64,000 bases of DNA from CAVSPO01 sp963730005 (GCA_963730005.1 CAVSPO010000014.1:124001-188000), one strand, 5' to 3'. Shown: positions 34,627 through 43,419, numbered from the stretch's first letter. The notes: generated by a model not told the origin, from the sequence alone. Program-made: numbers and translations.

Positions 34627-35538
34627 TTGCTTCCCCCTCGGCCCGGCGAAACGGTTCCGTCGAGCACCGATGAACCAGCCGACGCGCCGACCAGGAAGGG
34701 CGGGCGCAACGTCCCCGTGGCCATCCTGGTCGGCGTGGGGCTGATCCTCGTGATCGTCGGTCCGCTGTGGTTCTGGCACTGGGGGTATGCCATCTTCGTG
34801 GCAGTCGCGCTGTTCGCCGGTGTCCTTGAGGTTGCCCGTGCCCTGCATCGCGTGGGCGCACATCCAACGTGGCAACCGGTGGCGTTCGGCACGCCGGTCA
34901 TGATCCTGCTCAGCTACTACGTCATCAAGCGCAACGAAGACCTGGCAGGTGGCCTGGCGGTCATCGTCGGCGGTCTGGCCCTGATGACGGTGGCCAGCCT
35001 CCTGTGGCGCTTGCGCGGCAGCGTCGAGGGTTTCCTCCCGGACGCCTCCGCGAGTCTGTTCCTCATCGCCTACCTGCCACTGCTGGGCAGTTCGCTGGTG
35101 CTCCTGGTTGCCGACGACCGGGGCATCGCCCGGACCACCTGCTACCTGTTGTGTGTGGTGGCCTCCGACACTGGCGCCTATCTCTTCGGTTCGTTGTTCG
35201 GCAAACACAAGATGGCGCCGCACATCAGTCCGGGCAAGACCTGGGAGGGCTGGATCGGTGGTGCCCTGCTGGCCGCGGCTGTTGGCGGCTGGCTGGTCAG
35301 CTGGCTGCTGGACGCTGCAGTATGGGTCGGGGTGGTGCTCGGGTTGTGCCTGGCCGTTGCGGGGGCGGCGGGTGACCTCGCGGAATCGATGATCAAGCGC
35401 GACGCTGGGCTGAAGGACATGAGCAACCTGTTGCCCGGTCACGGCGGGGCGATGGATCGCCTCGACTCACTGCTGGTGGCCGCGCCCGTGGCGTGGGTGG
35501 TGCTCTACCTGCTCGTGCCCTCGGCGACGCGGCTCTGA
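34627..35538 (+). CDS. cdsA: Phosphatidate cytidylyltransferase
   Basis: This membrane enzyme makes CDP-diacylglycerol, the precursor of phospholipids. The protein has 303 residues with about eight membrane segments after a hydrophilic, Pro-rich N-terminus of about 32 residues. The signature is clear: 'SDTGAYLFGSLFGKHKM', 'SPGKTWEG', and 'KDMSNLLPGHGGAMDRLDS', where Ala-Met replaces the common Val/Ile-Leu. The TTG start at 34627 follows GGAGG inside the end of frr at good spacing. Confidence 0.94.
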   Translation: MLPPRPGETVPSSTDEPADAPTRKGGRNVPVAILVGVGLILVIVGPLWFWHWGYAIFVAVALFAGVLEVARALHRVGAHPTWQPVAFGTPVMILLSYYVIKRNEDLAGGLAVIVGGLALMTVASLLWRLRGSVEGFLPDASASLFLIAYLPLLGSSLVLLVADDRGIARTTCYLLCVVASDTGAYLFGSLFGKHKMAPHISPGKTWEGWIGGALLAAAVGGWLVSWLLDAAVWVGVVLGLCLAVAGAAGDLAESMIKRDAGLKDMSNLLPGHGGAMDRLDSLLVAAPVAWVVLYLLVPSATRL

Positions 35539-35573
35539 CCCCTGGCGGGTGCGCTTGCTTCGGGGCTGACTCC

Positions 35574-35579
35574 TAGGAT
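35574..35579 (+). promoter_or_regulatory. Leaderless -10 box of the feoABC operon
   Basis: TAGGAT, then 6 nt, then ATG 35586. No inverted repeat resembling an iron-regulator box was seen nearby. Confidence 0.5.
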
Positions 35580-35585
35580 GACCTC

Positions 35586-35825
35586 ATGGCCGAGCACTCA
35601 CTTGCGCAGGCCGCACTCAGGGTCCCTCTGACCTTGGGACGGCCGACGCTGGACGATGCCCAGCGTCTTCGCCTCGCTGAGCTGGGCCTGCGTCCTGGAG
35701 TTGTCGTGGTGGCTCTGCAGCGGACCCCCGGCGGTGGCAGGGTCGTCCAGGTGGGGCACTGCCGATACGTGCTCGACCACCTGACCTGCACCCAACTGCC
35801 GGTGATCGTGGTGGCTGATGGCTGA
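35586..35825 (+). CDS. feoA: Ferrous iron transport protein A
   Basis: FeoA is a small cytoplasmic SH3-like protein that assists the FeoB iron channel. The protein has 79 residues, the family norm, with the hydrophobic core 'RLRLAELGLRPGVVVVALQR' and the closing beta-hairpin. Its stop overlaps the feoB start by 8 nt. It is the first gene of the feoA-feoB-feoC-like operon and appears leaderless. Confidence 0.9.
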   Translation: MAEHSLAQAALRVPLTLGRPTLDDAQRLRLAELGLRPGVVVVALQRTPGGGRVVQVGHCRYVLDHLTCTQLPVIVVADG

Positions 35826-37716
35826 CGCGACGCCAGCACAGGAAACCCGCACGGTGGCCCTCGTCGGCATCCCCAACAGCGGCAAGACCAGTCTGTTCAA
35901 TGCGGTGACCGGTCAGAAACTCGGCGTCGGCAACTGGCCGGGCACCAGCGTCGAGGTCGGCCGCGGCCGCTGGCGAGGCACGCCCGGTCTGGACGTGATC
36001 GACCTGCCAGGAGCCTATTCGCTGCAGGCCCGCAGTCCTGACGAGCAACTCGCCCGCGACGTTCTGCTGGGTGCCGCTGGCCAGCCCGCTCCGGACGTGG
36101 TCGTGGTCGTCGCTGACGTGGGCAACCTGCCGCGCGGCCTCTACCGGGTCGCGGAGCTGCGAGAGAATCCCGTCCGGGTGATCGTGGCGCTCACCAGAAT
36201 GGACAGGGCGGCCCGGCAGCAGCTGATCGTCGACGTGCCGGAGCTGAGTCGCCGACTGGGATGCCCTGTGGTCGCTGTGAGTGCTCGCAACGGCGAGGAC
36301 ACCGACGCGCTGGCGCTGGCTGTCCAGGAGTCCCTGGCGGCACCGCCGCTGCACCCCCGAGTCGATCCCGATGAGGTGCCGGCTGACGACTTCGACGCAG
36401 CCGACCAGCGCTTCGCCTGGGTGGACGAGGTCGTCCGGCACTCTGTCTCGCGCCCGTCGACACCAGTGGTGACCCGCTCCGAGCGAGCCGACAACCTGCT
36501 GCTGCATCCGGTGGGCGGGGTGCTGGCGTTCCTGCTGGCCATGTGGTTGGTGTTCCAGACTGCCACCGCGACCGCCGGCCCGGTCCAGGTCTGGTTGGCG
36601 CGGTTGTTCAGCGGCCCGGTCTCCGGTGGAGCCAGTTGGCTGCTCGACGCCCTGCACATCACCCATCCGATGGTGCACGGCCTGGTGTTGCACGGGCTCA
36701 TCGGCGGTGTCGGCACGGTGCTGAGTTTCTTGCCGCTGATGGCCATCATGTTCGGGCTGCTGGCGCTGCTGGAGGAGTCCGGCTACATGGCACGCGGTGC
36801 TGTCATCGCAGACCGGTTGATGCGGGCCATCGGATTGCCCGGGATGGCCTTCCTGCCGATCATCGTGGGCTTCGGCTGCAACGTGCCTGCGATCACGTCG
36901 GCACGCGCGCTCGCCAACCCACGACACCGGCTGCTGACCGTGCTGCTGATCCCGTTGGCGAGCTGCTCGGGCCGGTTGACGGTGTACGTGATGGTGGCTC
37001 AGGCGTTCTTCCCGGCCCAGGCGGGGACGGTGGTCTTCGGGATGTACCTGATCTCGATCCTGCTCGTCGTGTTGATCGGGTTGGCTCTGAAGTCCACCAT
37101 CTGGCGAGCCATGGGCAACTCGCCGCTGGTGATGGAACTGCCGCGCTACCAGGTGCCACGGTTCAAGCAGATCGTGCAGGCCATCTGGGTGCGGGTCAAG
37201 GACTTCCTGCACAGTGCCGGCGGCGTCATCATGGCTGCTGTGGTCGTGGTGTGGCTGCTCCAGGCCATCCCGGTCACCTCCGGGGTGCCGCTGGGGCAGG
37301 TGCCTGTCGCCGACAGCCTCTATGGGGCGTTGGCCGGGCTGATGGCGCCGCTGTTCGCCCTGACCGGCTTCGGGGATTGGCGGATCGTGGGTGCGTTGGT
37401 GACCGGACTGCTGGGCAAGGAGGCCATCATCGCGACCTGGGCGCAGACGTTCGCGGCCGCCGGTGACCCGGGCGTGGGCGACCTGAACGCCCAGCTGATG
37501 GCCGCGTTCTCGCAGGCCTCCGGGGGGCATCCGCAGTTGGCGGCCGCCGCCTTCCTGGTCTTCCTGTTGTCCTACGCCCCGTGCCTGGCCACCCTGGCTG
37601 CGCAGGCTCGTGAAATCGGCAAACGGTGGACGGTGGCCGGTTTGTTCGGTCAGTTCATGCTGGCGTGGTTGCTGGCCGCCCTCATCTTCCGGATCGGATT
37701 GGTGGTGACGTCGTGA
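35818..37716 (+). CDS. feoB: Ferrous iron transporter FeoB
   Basis: FeoB imports Fe(II) across the inner membrane, with a cytosolic GTPase domain. The protein has 632 residues. G1 is 'GIPNSGKTSLFN', G2-like 'NWPGTSVEVG' and G3 'DLPGAYSL' are standard, while G4 reads 'TRMD', with Thr in place of Asn. Two Gate domains with about eight membrane segments follow ('GCNVPAITSAR', 'YAPCLATLAAQ'). It is shorter than the common 700-770 residues. It overlaps feoA and the downstream gene. Confidence 0.95.
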   Translation: MADATPAQETRTVALVGIPNSGKTSLFNAVTGQKLGVGNWPGTSVEVGRGRWRGTPGLDVIDLPGAYSLQARSPDEQLARDVLLGAAGQPAPDVVVVVADVGNLPRGLYRVAELRENPVRVIVALTRMDRAARQQLIVDVPELSRRLGCPVVAVSARNGEDTDALALAVQESLAAPPLHPRVDPDEVPADDFDAADQRFAWVDEVVRHSVSRPSTPVVTRSERADNLLLHPVGGVLAFLLAMWLVFQTATATAGPVQVWLARLFSGPVSGGASWLLDALHITHPMVHGLVLHGLIGGVGTVLSFLPLMAIMFGLLALLEESGYMARGAVIADRLMRAIGLPGMAFLPIIVGFGCNVPAITSARALANPRHRLLTVLLIPLASCSGRLTVYVMVAQAFFPAQAGTVVFGMYLISILLVVLIGLALKSTIWRAMGNSPLVMELPRYQVPRFKQIVQAIWVRVKDFLHSAGGVIMAAVVVVWLLQAIPVTSGVPLGQVPVADSLYGALAGLMAPLFALTGFGDWRIVGALVTGLLGKEAIIATWAQTFAAAGDPGVGDLNAQLMAAFSQASGGHPQLAAAAFLVFLLSYAPCLATLAAQAREIGKRWTVAGLFGQFMLAWLLAALIFRIGLVVTS

Positions 37717-38054
37717 ATGCAGGCAGTGTCGGCGGGGGTGCTTCCCACGGCCCGTTGCGCGCGGTGCGCGATGCCATCATTGCCGGGGCCGGCACCATTC
37801 CCGCTGTCACAGCTGTGACCGGGCTGGACGCTGCCACGGTCGAAGCAGCCCTTGACCACCTGCAACTGCTGGGTGTGCTGGAACGTCGGGTGATGGGATC
37901 GGCCTGTCCTGAAGGAGGCTGTGCAACCTGCGCGCAGGGCGCCCCGGACGGCACCCCTGACTGCGGCGAGGCGAGGGGCGATCTACCAGGCTTTGTGGTG
38001 GCTCGCTCCAGCAAACGCGGGCCGGTGGTGTTCACCTTGAAGGTCAGCGGGTAG
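37713..38054 (+). CDS. FeoC-like winged-helix protein with a cysteine cluster
   Basis: This protein of 113 residues starts at GTG 37713, overlapping the feoB stop (GTGA). The first half is a predicted winged helix ('IPAVTAVTGLDAATVEAALD'). The second half has Cys65, Cys70, Cys73 and Cys84 ('CPEGGCATC' and 'DCGE'), arranged like the [Fe-S] loop of FeoC. It may sense oxygen or iron and control FeoB or the operon. The assignment is by position and architecture; sequence identity to enterobacterial FeoC is not evident. Confidence 0.7.
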   Translation: MNAGSVGGGASHGPLRAVRDAIIAGAGTIPAVTAVTGLDAATVEAALDHLQLLGVLERRVMGSACPEGGCATCAQGAPDGTPDCGEARGDLPGFVVARSSKRGPVVFTLKVSG

Positions 38055-38057
38055 CTT
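38052..38057 (+). promoter_or_regulatory. Leaderless -10 box of rlmN
   Basis: TAGCTT overlaps the stop codon of the FeoC-like gene and lies 6 nt before GTG 38064. Confidence 0.45.
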
Positions 38058-38063
38058 GGGGCC

Positions 38064-39194
38064 GTGCCAGATCCCGCAAGTCCCGCCAGAGCAGCGCGCA
38101 CGATGTCGTCCACCCAACGGCCGCCCACCCACTGGATGGACCTGTCCGTCGAACAGCGCGCCCGCGCCGTCGTGGACCTGGGCCTGCCGGCATTCCGGGC
38201 CAAGCAGATCAGCACCCACTGGTTCGTCCGCCTTGAGGAAGACCCGAATGACTGGACCGACCTGCCCCAGGCGTTGCGCGGACAGCTGGCCTCGGCTTTC
38301 TTTCCTTCGCTGCTGACCGTCCTCCAGCGACGCAGCGCCGACGGAGGCACCACCATCAAGACCGCCTGGTCGTTGTGTGACGGCGCTGTCGTCGAGTCTG
38401 TGCTGATGCGCTACCCGAGCCGGGCGACCGTGTGCATCAGCTCCCAGGCCGGGTGCGGCATGGGCTGCCCGTTCTGCGCCACCGGGCAGGCTGGGCTGCA
38501 GCGCAACCTGACCACGTCCGAGATCGTCGCCCAGGTGCTGGACGGCGCCCGGCTGCTGGCGAACGGTCAGGTGCCCGGCGGTCCCGGGCGGATCAACAAC
38601 GTCGTCTTGATGGGCATGGGCGAGCCGTTGGCCAACTACCCGCAGGTTCTGCAGGCAATCCGCGAGATCACCCGACCGCAGCCGGACGGGCTCGGCATCA
38701 GCGCCCGTGGCGTCACGGTGTCCACGGTCGGAGTGGTGCCCAGGATGCGCCAACTGGCCACTGAGGACTTGCCCGTGACGTTGGCAGTGTCGTTGCATGC
38801 CCCCGACGACGAACTGCGTGACGAGCTGGTCCCCGCCAATCTGCGCTGGAAGACCGACGAGGTGCTGGACGCCGCCTGGGAGTACGCCCGGGCCACGAAG
38901 CGGCGAGTGAGCATCGAGTACGCACTGATCAAGGACGTGAACGACCAGCCCTTCCGGGCAGACCTGCTGGCTCGCAAGCTGCAGTCGCGTGGCGACTGGG
39001 GCTGGTTCCACGTCAACCTGATTCCGCTCAACCCCACCCCCGGCTCCAGGTGGACAGCCTCCCGCAGGCAGGACGAACAGACGTTTCTCCGCCACCTCGA
39101 GAACCATGGGGTGCCCGTCAACATGCGCGACACTCGCGGCCGGGAGATCGATGGGGCCTGTGGACAGCTTGCTGCGGCCGTGCGTCAGCCCTGA
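38064..39194 (+). CDS. rlmN: 23S rRNA / tRNA adenine-C2 methyltransferase RlmN
   Basis: This radical-SAM enzyme methylates C2 of A2503 in 23S rRNA and A37 of some tRNAs. The protein has 376 residues. The cluster cysteines are Cys131, Cys135 and Cys138 in 'CGMGCPFC'; the C-terminal cysteine used in the mechanism lies in 'GREIDGACGQL'. GTG 38064 appears leaderless; ATG 38103 is an alternative that would remove 13 residues. In actinobacteria it commonly follows cdsA, here with the feo operon inserted between. Confidence 0.95.
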   Translation: MPDPASPARAARTMSSTQRPPTHWMDLSVEQRARAVVDLGLPAFRAKQISTHWFVRLEEDPNDWTDLPQALRGQLASAFFPSLLTVLQRRSADGGTTIKTAWSLCDGAVVESVLMRYPSRATVCISSQAGCGMGCPFCATGQAGLQRNLTTSEIVAQVLDGARLLANGQVPGGPGRINNVVLMGMGEPLANYPQVLQAIREITRPQPDGLGISARGVTVSTVGVVPRMRQLATEDLPVTLAVSLHAPDDELRDELVPANLRWKTDEVLDAAWEYARATKRRVSIEYALIKDVNDQPFRADLLARKLQSRGDWGWFHVNLIPLNPTPGSRWTASRRQDEQTFLRHLENHGVPVNMRDTRGREIDGACGQLAAAVRQP

Positions 39195-39229
39195 CCTGAG
39201 AGCGAATGGGGGGTGAGGTGGCGACCTTG

Positions 39230-39235
39230 TAGGCT
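39230..39235 (+). promoter_or_regulatory. Leaderless -10 box of the lipoprotein gene
   Basis: TAGGCT, then 6 nt, then ATG 39242. Confidence 0.5.
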
Positions 39236-39241
39236 GCAGCA

Positions 39242-40183
39242 ATGAAACTGACTCGTCGCCGACTGTCCGGGGCAGCTGCGGTGGCAGCTCTTTCAGGACT
39301 GGCCGCCTGCACGGCTCAGCAGCCCGCAGGGACAGCCGCCAGCTCGGCCACTCCCACAGCGACGCCCCCGCCCCCGCCGCCGAAGGAGTTGCCTCGCGGC
39401 GGGCGTGTCGTGTTCCCGCGGTACCGCCTGGTCGGCTACTCGGGTGCCCCCCTGTCCCCAGCGCTCGGCAGATTGGGCATCGGCAGCCTGGAAGATCGTG
39501 TCATCGAGATCGAGGAACGCTTCAAGGATGCCTACGCGGGTGATCGGGAGGTGCTGCCCGTGCTCGAGCTGATCGCCACCGTGGTACACGGCGTCCCGGG
39601 TGATGACGGCGACTACAACAGCCGGATGGATGACGCCGTCATCGACGAGTACCACGCGATGGCGCGCAAGCACCGCGCCTACCTGCTGCTCAACATCCAG
39701 CCCGGCCGGGCCAGGTTCCTCGATGAATTGAAGTACTACGAGAAATGGCTGGTCGAGCCTGACGTCGGGGTCGCCCTCGATCCGGAATGGGCTGTTGGTC
39801 CCGGGCAAACCCCCGGCCGGGTGTTCGGCTCCATGACGGCGGCTGATCTGGACGAGTGCTCCGAGTACCTGCACGTCCTGGTGGTCAAACACGACCTGCC
39901 TGAGAAGGTGCTGGTCACCCACCAGTTGCATCCGACGATCATCAAGGATCCCGAACGAGTGCAGGACTTCTACGGTGTGGCCCAGGTGCGGTCGGTTGAC
40001 GGGATCGGTGGCCCCGGGCCCAAGAACGACACCTACCAGCGGGTGCTGGCCAACACCCCTGACTTCGTGAATCCGGGGTTCAAGCTCTTCTATGAGGAGG
40101 ACGTCGCTACCAGCGGGGTACTGATGACCCCCGCCCAGGTGATGGCGTTGACCCCCATCCCCGATTACGTCCTCTACGAGTAG
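39242..40183 (+). CDS. Putative lipoprotein of unknown function
   Basis: I do not recognise a named family. The protein has 313 residues. A signal peptide with twin Arg ('RRR') and lipobox ending at Cys23 ('LSGLAAC') is followed by a Pro/Thr-rich linker (about residues 24-50). The mature part alternates hydrophobic strands and helices ('ELIATVVHG', 'AYLLLNIQPG', 'DVGVALDPEW', 'LVVKHDL'), with acidic residues at strand ends, resembling a TIM-barrel hydrolase. It should be anchored outside the membrane. It converges with the LOG gene. The fold call is inference. Confidence 0.75.
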   Translation: MKLTRRRLSGAAAVAALSGLAACTAQQPAGTAASSATPTATPPPPPPKELPRGGRVVFPRYRLVGYSGAPLSPALGRLGIGSLEDRVIEIEERFKDAYAGDREVLPVLELIATVVHGVPGDDGDYNSRMDDAVIDEYHAMARKHRAYLLLNIQPGRARFLDELKYYEKWLVEPDVGVALDPEWAVGPGQTPGRVFGSMTAADLDECSEYLHVLVVKHDLPEKVLVTHQLHPTIIKDPERVQDFYGVAQVRSVDGIGGPGPKNDTYQRVLANTPDFVNPGFKLFYEEDVATSGVLMTPAQVMALTPIPDYVLYE

Positions 40184-40196
40184 CCGGGCGCACCTT

Positions 40197-41312
40197 TCAG
40201 CTGCCGAGCAGGACCTCGGCGGCATCGTCGACAGTCTCCGCCAGGTGGATGCCGTGCTCCATCGGCCTTCCCTGGGCCAGCCGGTCCAGCAGTGGCCACA
40301 CCGGTAGTTCCCCGGTCCAATGGTGGACGCCGACCAGGATCATCGGCGCAAGGTTGGTGCCCTCCGGTGCGTAGTAGTTGCGGGTGGCTGCCTGGAACAC
40401 CTCCTGGACCGTGCCGGCGGCCCCGGGCAGATAGATCAGTCCGCCCGCGCACCGCTCCAGCAGGGTGTCTTCGCGGAGCGCGTTGCTGAAGTACTTGGCA
40501 ATCCCGGTCGCGAAGACGTTGGGCGGCTCGTGGCCGTAGAACCAGGTGGGGATGCCGATGCTGGTGCCCGTGGCCCGGGTGTTCTGCAGCACGTCGAGGG
40601 CGGTCTGCGCCCAGTAGGTGATGTCCTCGGCGAAGGTGGGTGCTGCTGCCAGTCGCTGGATGGCATCACCGAGGACCCCATACTGCCCGGCCAGTCTGGC
40701 GCCGAGATTCGCGGCCTCCATGGCGCCCGGGCCGCCGCCAGTCATCACCGTGCGCCCGGCGAGGCTCAGTTGGGACCCCAACCGGGCGGCTCCGACGTAG
40801 TCGTCGTTGCCGCGCTGGAGGGCGTGGCCACCCATGATCCCCACCGCCATGGCGGGGTCAATGGTTGCGCACAGGTCGTCGAGAGCGTCGGAGATGGCGT
40901 GGTCGTGCAGGCTCATGGCCAGTGTGGCGGGCACGCCGGGTCGGGGACCGTGCCCTCGAAACCAGGCGTAGACAGCGGCGTCGGTGCACTCGGAGTAGAC
41001 GTCGCCCCTGGCCACCGCGTCGTACAGCTCCGCGGCCTGGTAGAGCCTGGGCCGGTAGGCGTCGAACGGCAGGGTGGGCAGTGCTGGAAAGATCAACGCG
41101 CCCCGTTCCCGCAGGGCGTCCTCGTCGGCGTCGTCGAAGGTGCACCCCAGGAACAAGCCCCCAGCTGGGTCCACGGCGGCCAACTGCCTGGAACGTTGGG
41201 TCAGATCCAGCGAGCGCAACGTCCAGTTGTGCAGGTGGGTGGTGTGAGCGAGCATCGCATCGAACTGGGCCAGGGTCTCGATCTCGATCTCTGGCAGGCG
41301 GCGCCGGGTCAT
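40197..41312 (-). CDS. LOG-family Rossmann-fold protein, long form
   Basis: This 371-residue protein has a LOG/TIGR00730-like domain in its C-terminal two thirds, with 'MTGGGPGAMEAANLGA' for nucleotide binding. The second signature, usually PGGxGTxxE, is here 'LPGAAGTVQEVF', with Ala for the second Gly but Glu kept. Members cleave cytokinin-type or other nucleoside 5'-monophosphates. The N-terminal 150 residues are an extra region of unknown role. ATG 41312 follows GGAGG; a start at 41399 was rejected for that reason. It is single in its transcript. Confidence 0.8.
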   Translation of the reverse strand: MTRRRLPEIEIETLAQFDAMLAHTTHLHNWTLRSLDLTQRSRQLAAVDPAGGLFLGCTFDDADEDALRERGALIFPALPTLPFDAYRPRLYQAAELYDAVARGDVYSECTDAAVYAWFRGHGPRPGVPATLAMSLHDHAISDALDDLCATIDPAMAVGIMGGHALQRGNDDYVGAARLGSQLSLAGRTVMTGGGPGAMEAANLGARLAGQYGVLGDAIQRLAAAPTFAEDITYWAQTALDVLQNTRATGTSIGIPTWFYGHEPPNVFATGIAKYFSNALREDTLLERCAGGLIYLPGAAGTVQEVFQAATRNYYAPEGTNLAPMILVGVHHWTGELPVWPLLDRLAQGRPMEHGIHLAETVDDAAEVLLGS

Positions 41313-41511
41313 CAGCAGATCCCTCCAGCAGGGGGTTGGCAATCCAACAACGGGTCGATTCATGCTAGCCGGGTGCCGGTCGCGGACGACTTCACACAAG
41401 CCTCACAATCCTTCACCGAACCATCACTCGGCCCTGACGGAGCTGACACAGGGCCGCGGTGAAGTGGTGACAACGAACCGAACCCTCGGTGAGTGAACAC
41501 AAGGAGTGGAC

Positions 41512-42117
41512 ATGAACCTCAAGAAGATGACGATTGGGCTCGGTGCCGGCGCACTCATGATGGGCTCCGCATTCGGGCTGGGCAGCATCGCCAGCGCGGA
41601 CGAGACCCAGACACCCTCGGCCAGCTCCAGCGCGACTGGCGGCCAGGGCAACGACACGGGCGAACAGAATCGCATGCAGGGCCAACGCCGCAATGCCGAT
41701 CAGCGTGGCCCTCAGGGTGGTGTTGGCTTCGGCTCCCAGCAGCACGTTGCCGAGCTGGCCAAGGCGCTCGGGGTTTCCGAGGACGCACTGAAAGCAGCTC
41801 AGGAGAAGGCGCGCACTGAGCTCGGCGCCACCACCGAACGCGGTCGGGATCGTAGCCAGGCCGACATTGATGCCCGGCGCGCCCAGGAGGCCAAGATCCT
41901 GGCCGCAGAGCTGAATCTGGACGAAGCCAAGGTCGCGGACGCCCTCAAGACGGTGTCGGCCAACCGACAGGCCACCCAGCAGGCCGACAGGGCGGCCAAT
42001 TTGAAGGAGCGTCTGGACGCTGCCGTCAAGGATGGCAAACTGACCCAGGCCCAGGCGGACGCGGTCATTGCGGCCCATGATGCCGGCGTGCTGGGTGGCC
42101 ACGGCCGCAATCGCTGA
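41512..42117 (+). CDS. Small secreted helical protein, function unknown
   Basis: This protein of 201 residues has a signal peptide (about residues 1-29, ending near 'GSIASADE') and no lipobox. A Gln-, Asn- and Gly-rich stretch follows. The rest is helical, with a repeated pattern: 'LAKALGVSEDALKAA', then 'LAAELNLDEAKVADAL', and a final 'KDGKLTQAQADAVIAAH'. Similar patterns occur in uncharacterised secreted proteins of actinobacteria. ATG 41512 follows AAGGAG by 5 nt. It should be free in the cell wall or medium. Codon use matches its neighbours. Confidence 0.75.
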   Translation: MNLKKMTIGLGAGALMMGSAFGLGSIASADETQTPSASSSATGGQGNDTGEQNRMQGQRRNADQRGPQGGVGFGSQQHVAELAKALGVSEDALKAAQEKARTELGATTERGRDRSQADIDARRAQEAKILAAELNLDEAKVADALKTVSANRQATQQADRAANLKERLDAAVKDGKLTQAQADAVIAAHDAGVLGGHGRNR

Positions 42118-42137
42118 GCTCCATCGTTGAGCCGTGC

Positions 42138-42143
42138 CAGACT
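42138..42143 (+). promoter_or_regulatory. Possible leaderless -10 box of dxr (weak)
   Basis: CAGACT lies 6 nt before GTG 42150, which has no ribosome site. The first base departs from TAnnnT. Confidence 0.3.
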
Positions 42144-42149
42144 GGTCGG

Positions 42150-43403
42150 GTGAGCAGCAATGATCGTGCATCCTCGCCCGGCCAGTCCCGCAACGTCGTC
42201 GTGCTGGGTAGTACAGGCTCGATCGGCACCCAGACACTGGAGGTGATCGAGCCGCGTCGTGACCGCTTCCGGGTGCTGGCGCTGGGTGCCGGCGGTGGCC
42301 AGCCAGCGCTGTTGGCCAACCAGGTGCTCGACTTCGGTCCCGACCACGTCGCCATCTCAGACCCGCAGGCCGAGGTGGCCTTCAGGGCGGCTCTGGAAGC
42401 CGAGGCCCGGCTGCGCAAAGTGGCCACCCCGACACCCTTGGTGACGACAGGCGAACAAGCCTGCACCCGGCTGGCCGCGCTGGCGGAGGCTGACGTAGTG
42501 GTCAACGCCATCACTGGGTCCGCCGGCCTGCACGCCACGCTGGCCACACTCCGGGCAGGTACCACCCTGGCGCTGGCGAACAAGGAATCCCTGGTGATCG
42601 GCGGGCCCCTGGTCACCAGCGCTGCTGCCCCTGGCCAACTGGTCCCCGTCGACTCCGAGCACTCGGCTTTCGCTCAGTGCCTGCGCGGCGGCGGCTCGAA
42701 CGAGGTTCGCCGGCTCGTGCTCACTGCCTCCGGCGGGCCCTTCCGCGGCTGGTCCCGGGCACAGATGGGCACCGTCACCCCGGCCCAGGCGCTCGCCCAC
42801 CCCACCTGGCAAATGGGACGGGTGATCACCATCAACTCCGCAACGCTGGTGAACAAGGGCCTGGAGCTGTTGGAGGCCGGTCTGCTCTACGACGTCAGCC
42901 TGGACGACATCCAGGTGGTCGTGCATCCGCAGTCGATCGTGCACAGTGGTGTGGAGTTCGTCGACGGCGCCACCATCGTTCAGGCCAGTCCGCCGGACAT
43001 GAAGTTGCCGATCGGCCTGGCTCTCACCTGGCCGGCTCGCCTGCCCGATGTCGCAGCCGGCTGCGACTGGGGGACTGCCACCAATTGGACGTTCGAGCCC
43101 CTTGATCACGAGGCGTTCCCGGCCGTCGAACTGGCTCGTCGCGCCGGCAAGGCCGGCGGCACCGCGCCGGCGGTGTACAACGGCGCCAACGAGGTTTGTG
43201 TGGACGCCTTCTGTGACGGGAGGCTCAGCTTCCTGGGCATCGTCGACACCATCGGAGCGGTCCTGGACGAGCACCTGACCACCAATCACGTCCGCAGCGC
43301 GGATCTCACCGTCGACGCGGTGCTGGCCGCTGATCAGTGGGCCCGGGAGCAGGCCCGCAGGATGTGCGGCCTCCCACCGGCGGTGACTGCAAGCACCACC
43401 TAG
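42150..43403 (+). CDS. dxr: 1-deoxy-D-xylulose 5-phosphate reductoisomerase
   Basis: This enzyme makes 2-C-methyl-D-erythritol 4-phosphate in the MEP isoprenoid pathway. The protein has 417 residues. NADPH binding 'LGSTGSIGTQTLEV', 'ANKESLV' and the metal/substrate site 'PVDSEHSAF' are in order; 'HPQSIVHSGVEF' is the central signature. It starts at GTG 42150. It is followed directly by ispG; the M50 site-2 protease gene usually found between them in actinobacteria is missing. Confidence 0.97.
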   Translation: MSSNDRASSPGQSRNVVVLGSTGSIGTQTLEVIEPRRDRFRVLALGAGGGQPALLANQVLDFGPDHVAISDPQAEVAFRAALEAEARLRKVATPTPLVTTGEQACTRLAALAEADVVVNAITGSAGLHATLATLRAGTTLALANKESLVIGGPLVTSAAAPGQLVPVDSEHSAFAQCLRGGGSNEVRRLVLTASGGPFRGWSRAQMGTVTPAQALAHPTWQMGRVITINSATLVNKGLELLEAGLLYDVSLDDIQVVVHPQSIVHSGVEFVDGATIVQASPPDMKLPIGLALTWPARLPDVAAGCDWGTATNWTFEPLDHEAFPAVELARRAGKAGGTAPAVYNGANEVCVDAFCDGRLSFLGIVDTIGAVLDEHLTTNHVRSADLTVDAVLAADQWAREQARRMCGLPPAVTASTT

Positions 43404-43419
43404 TCGGGTGGCGAGTGCG

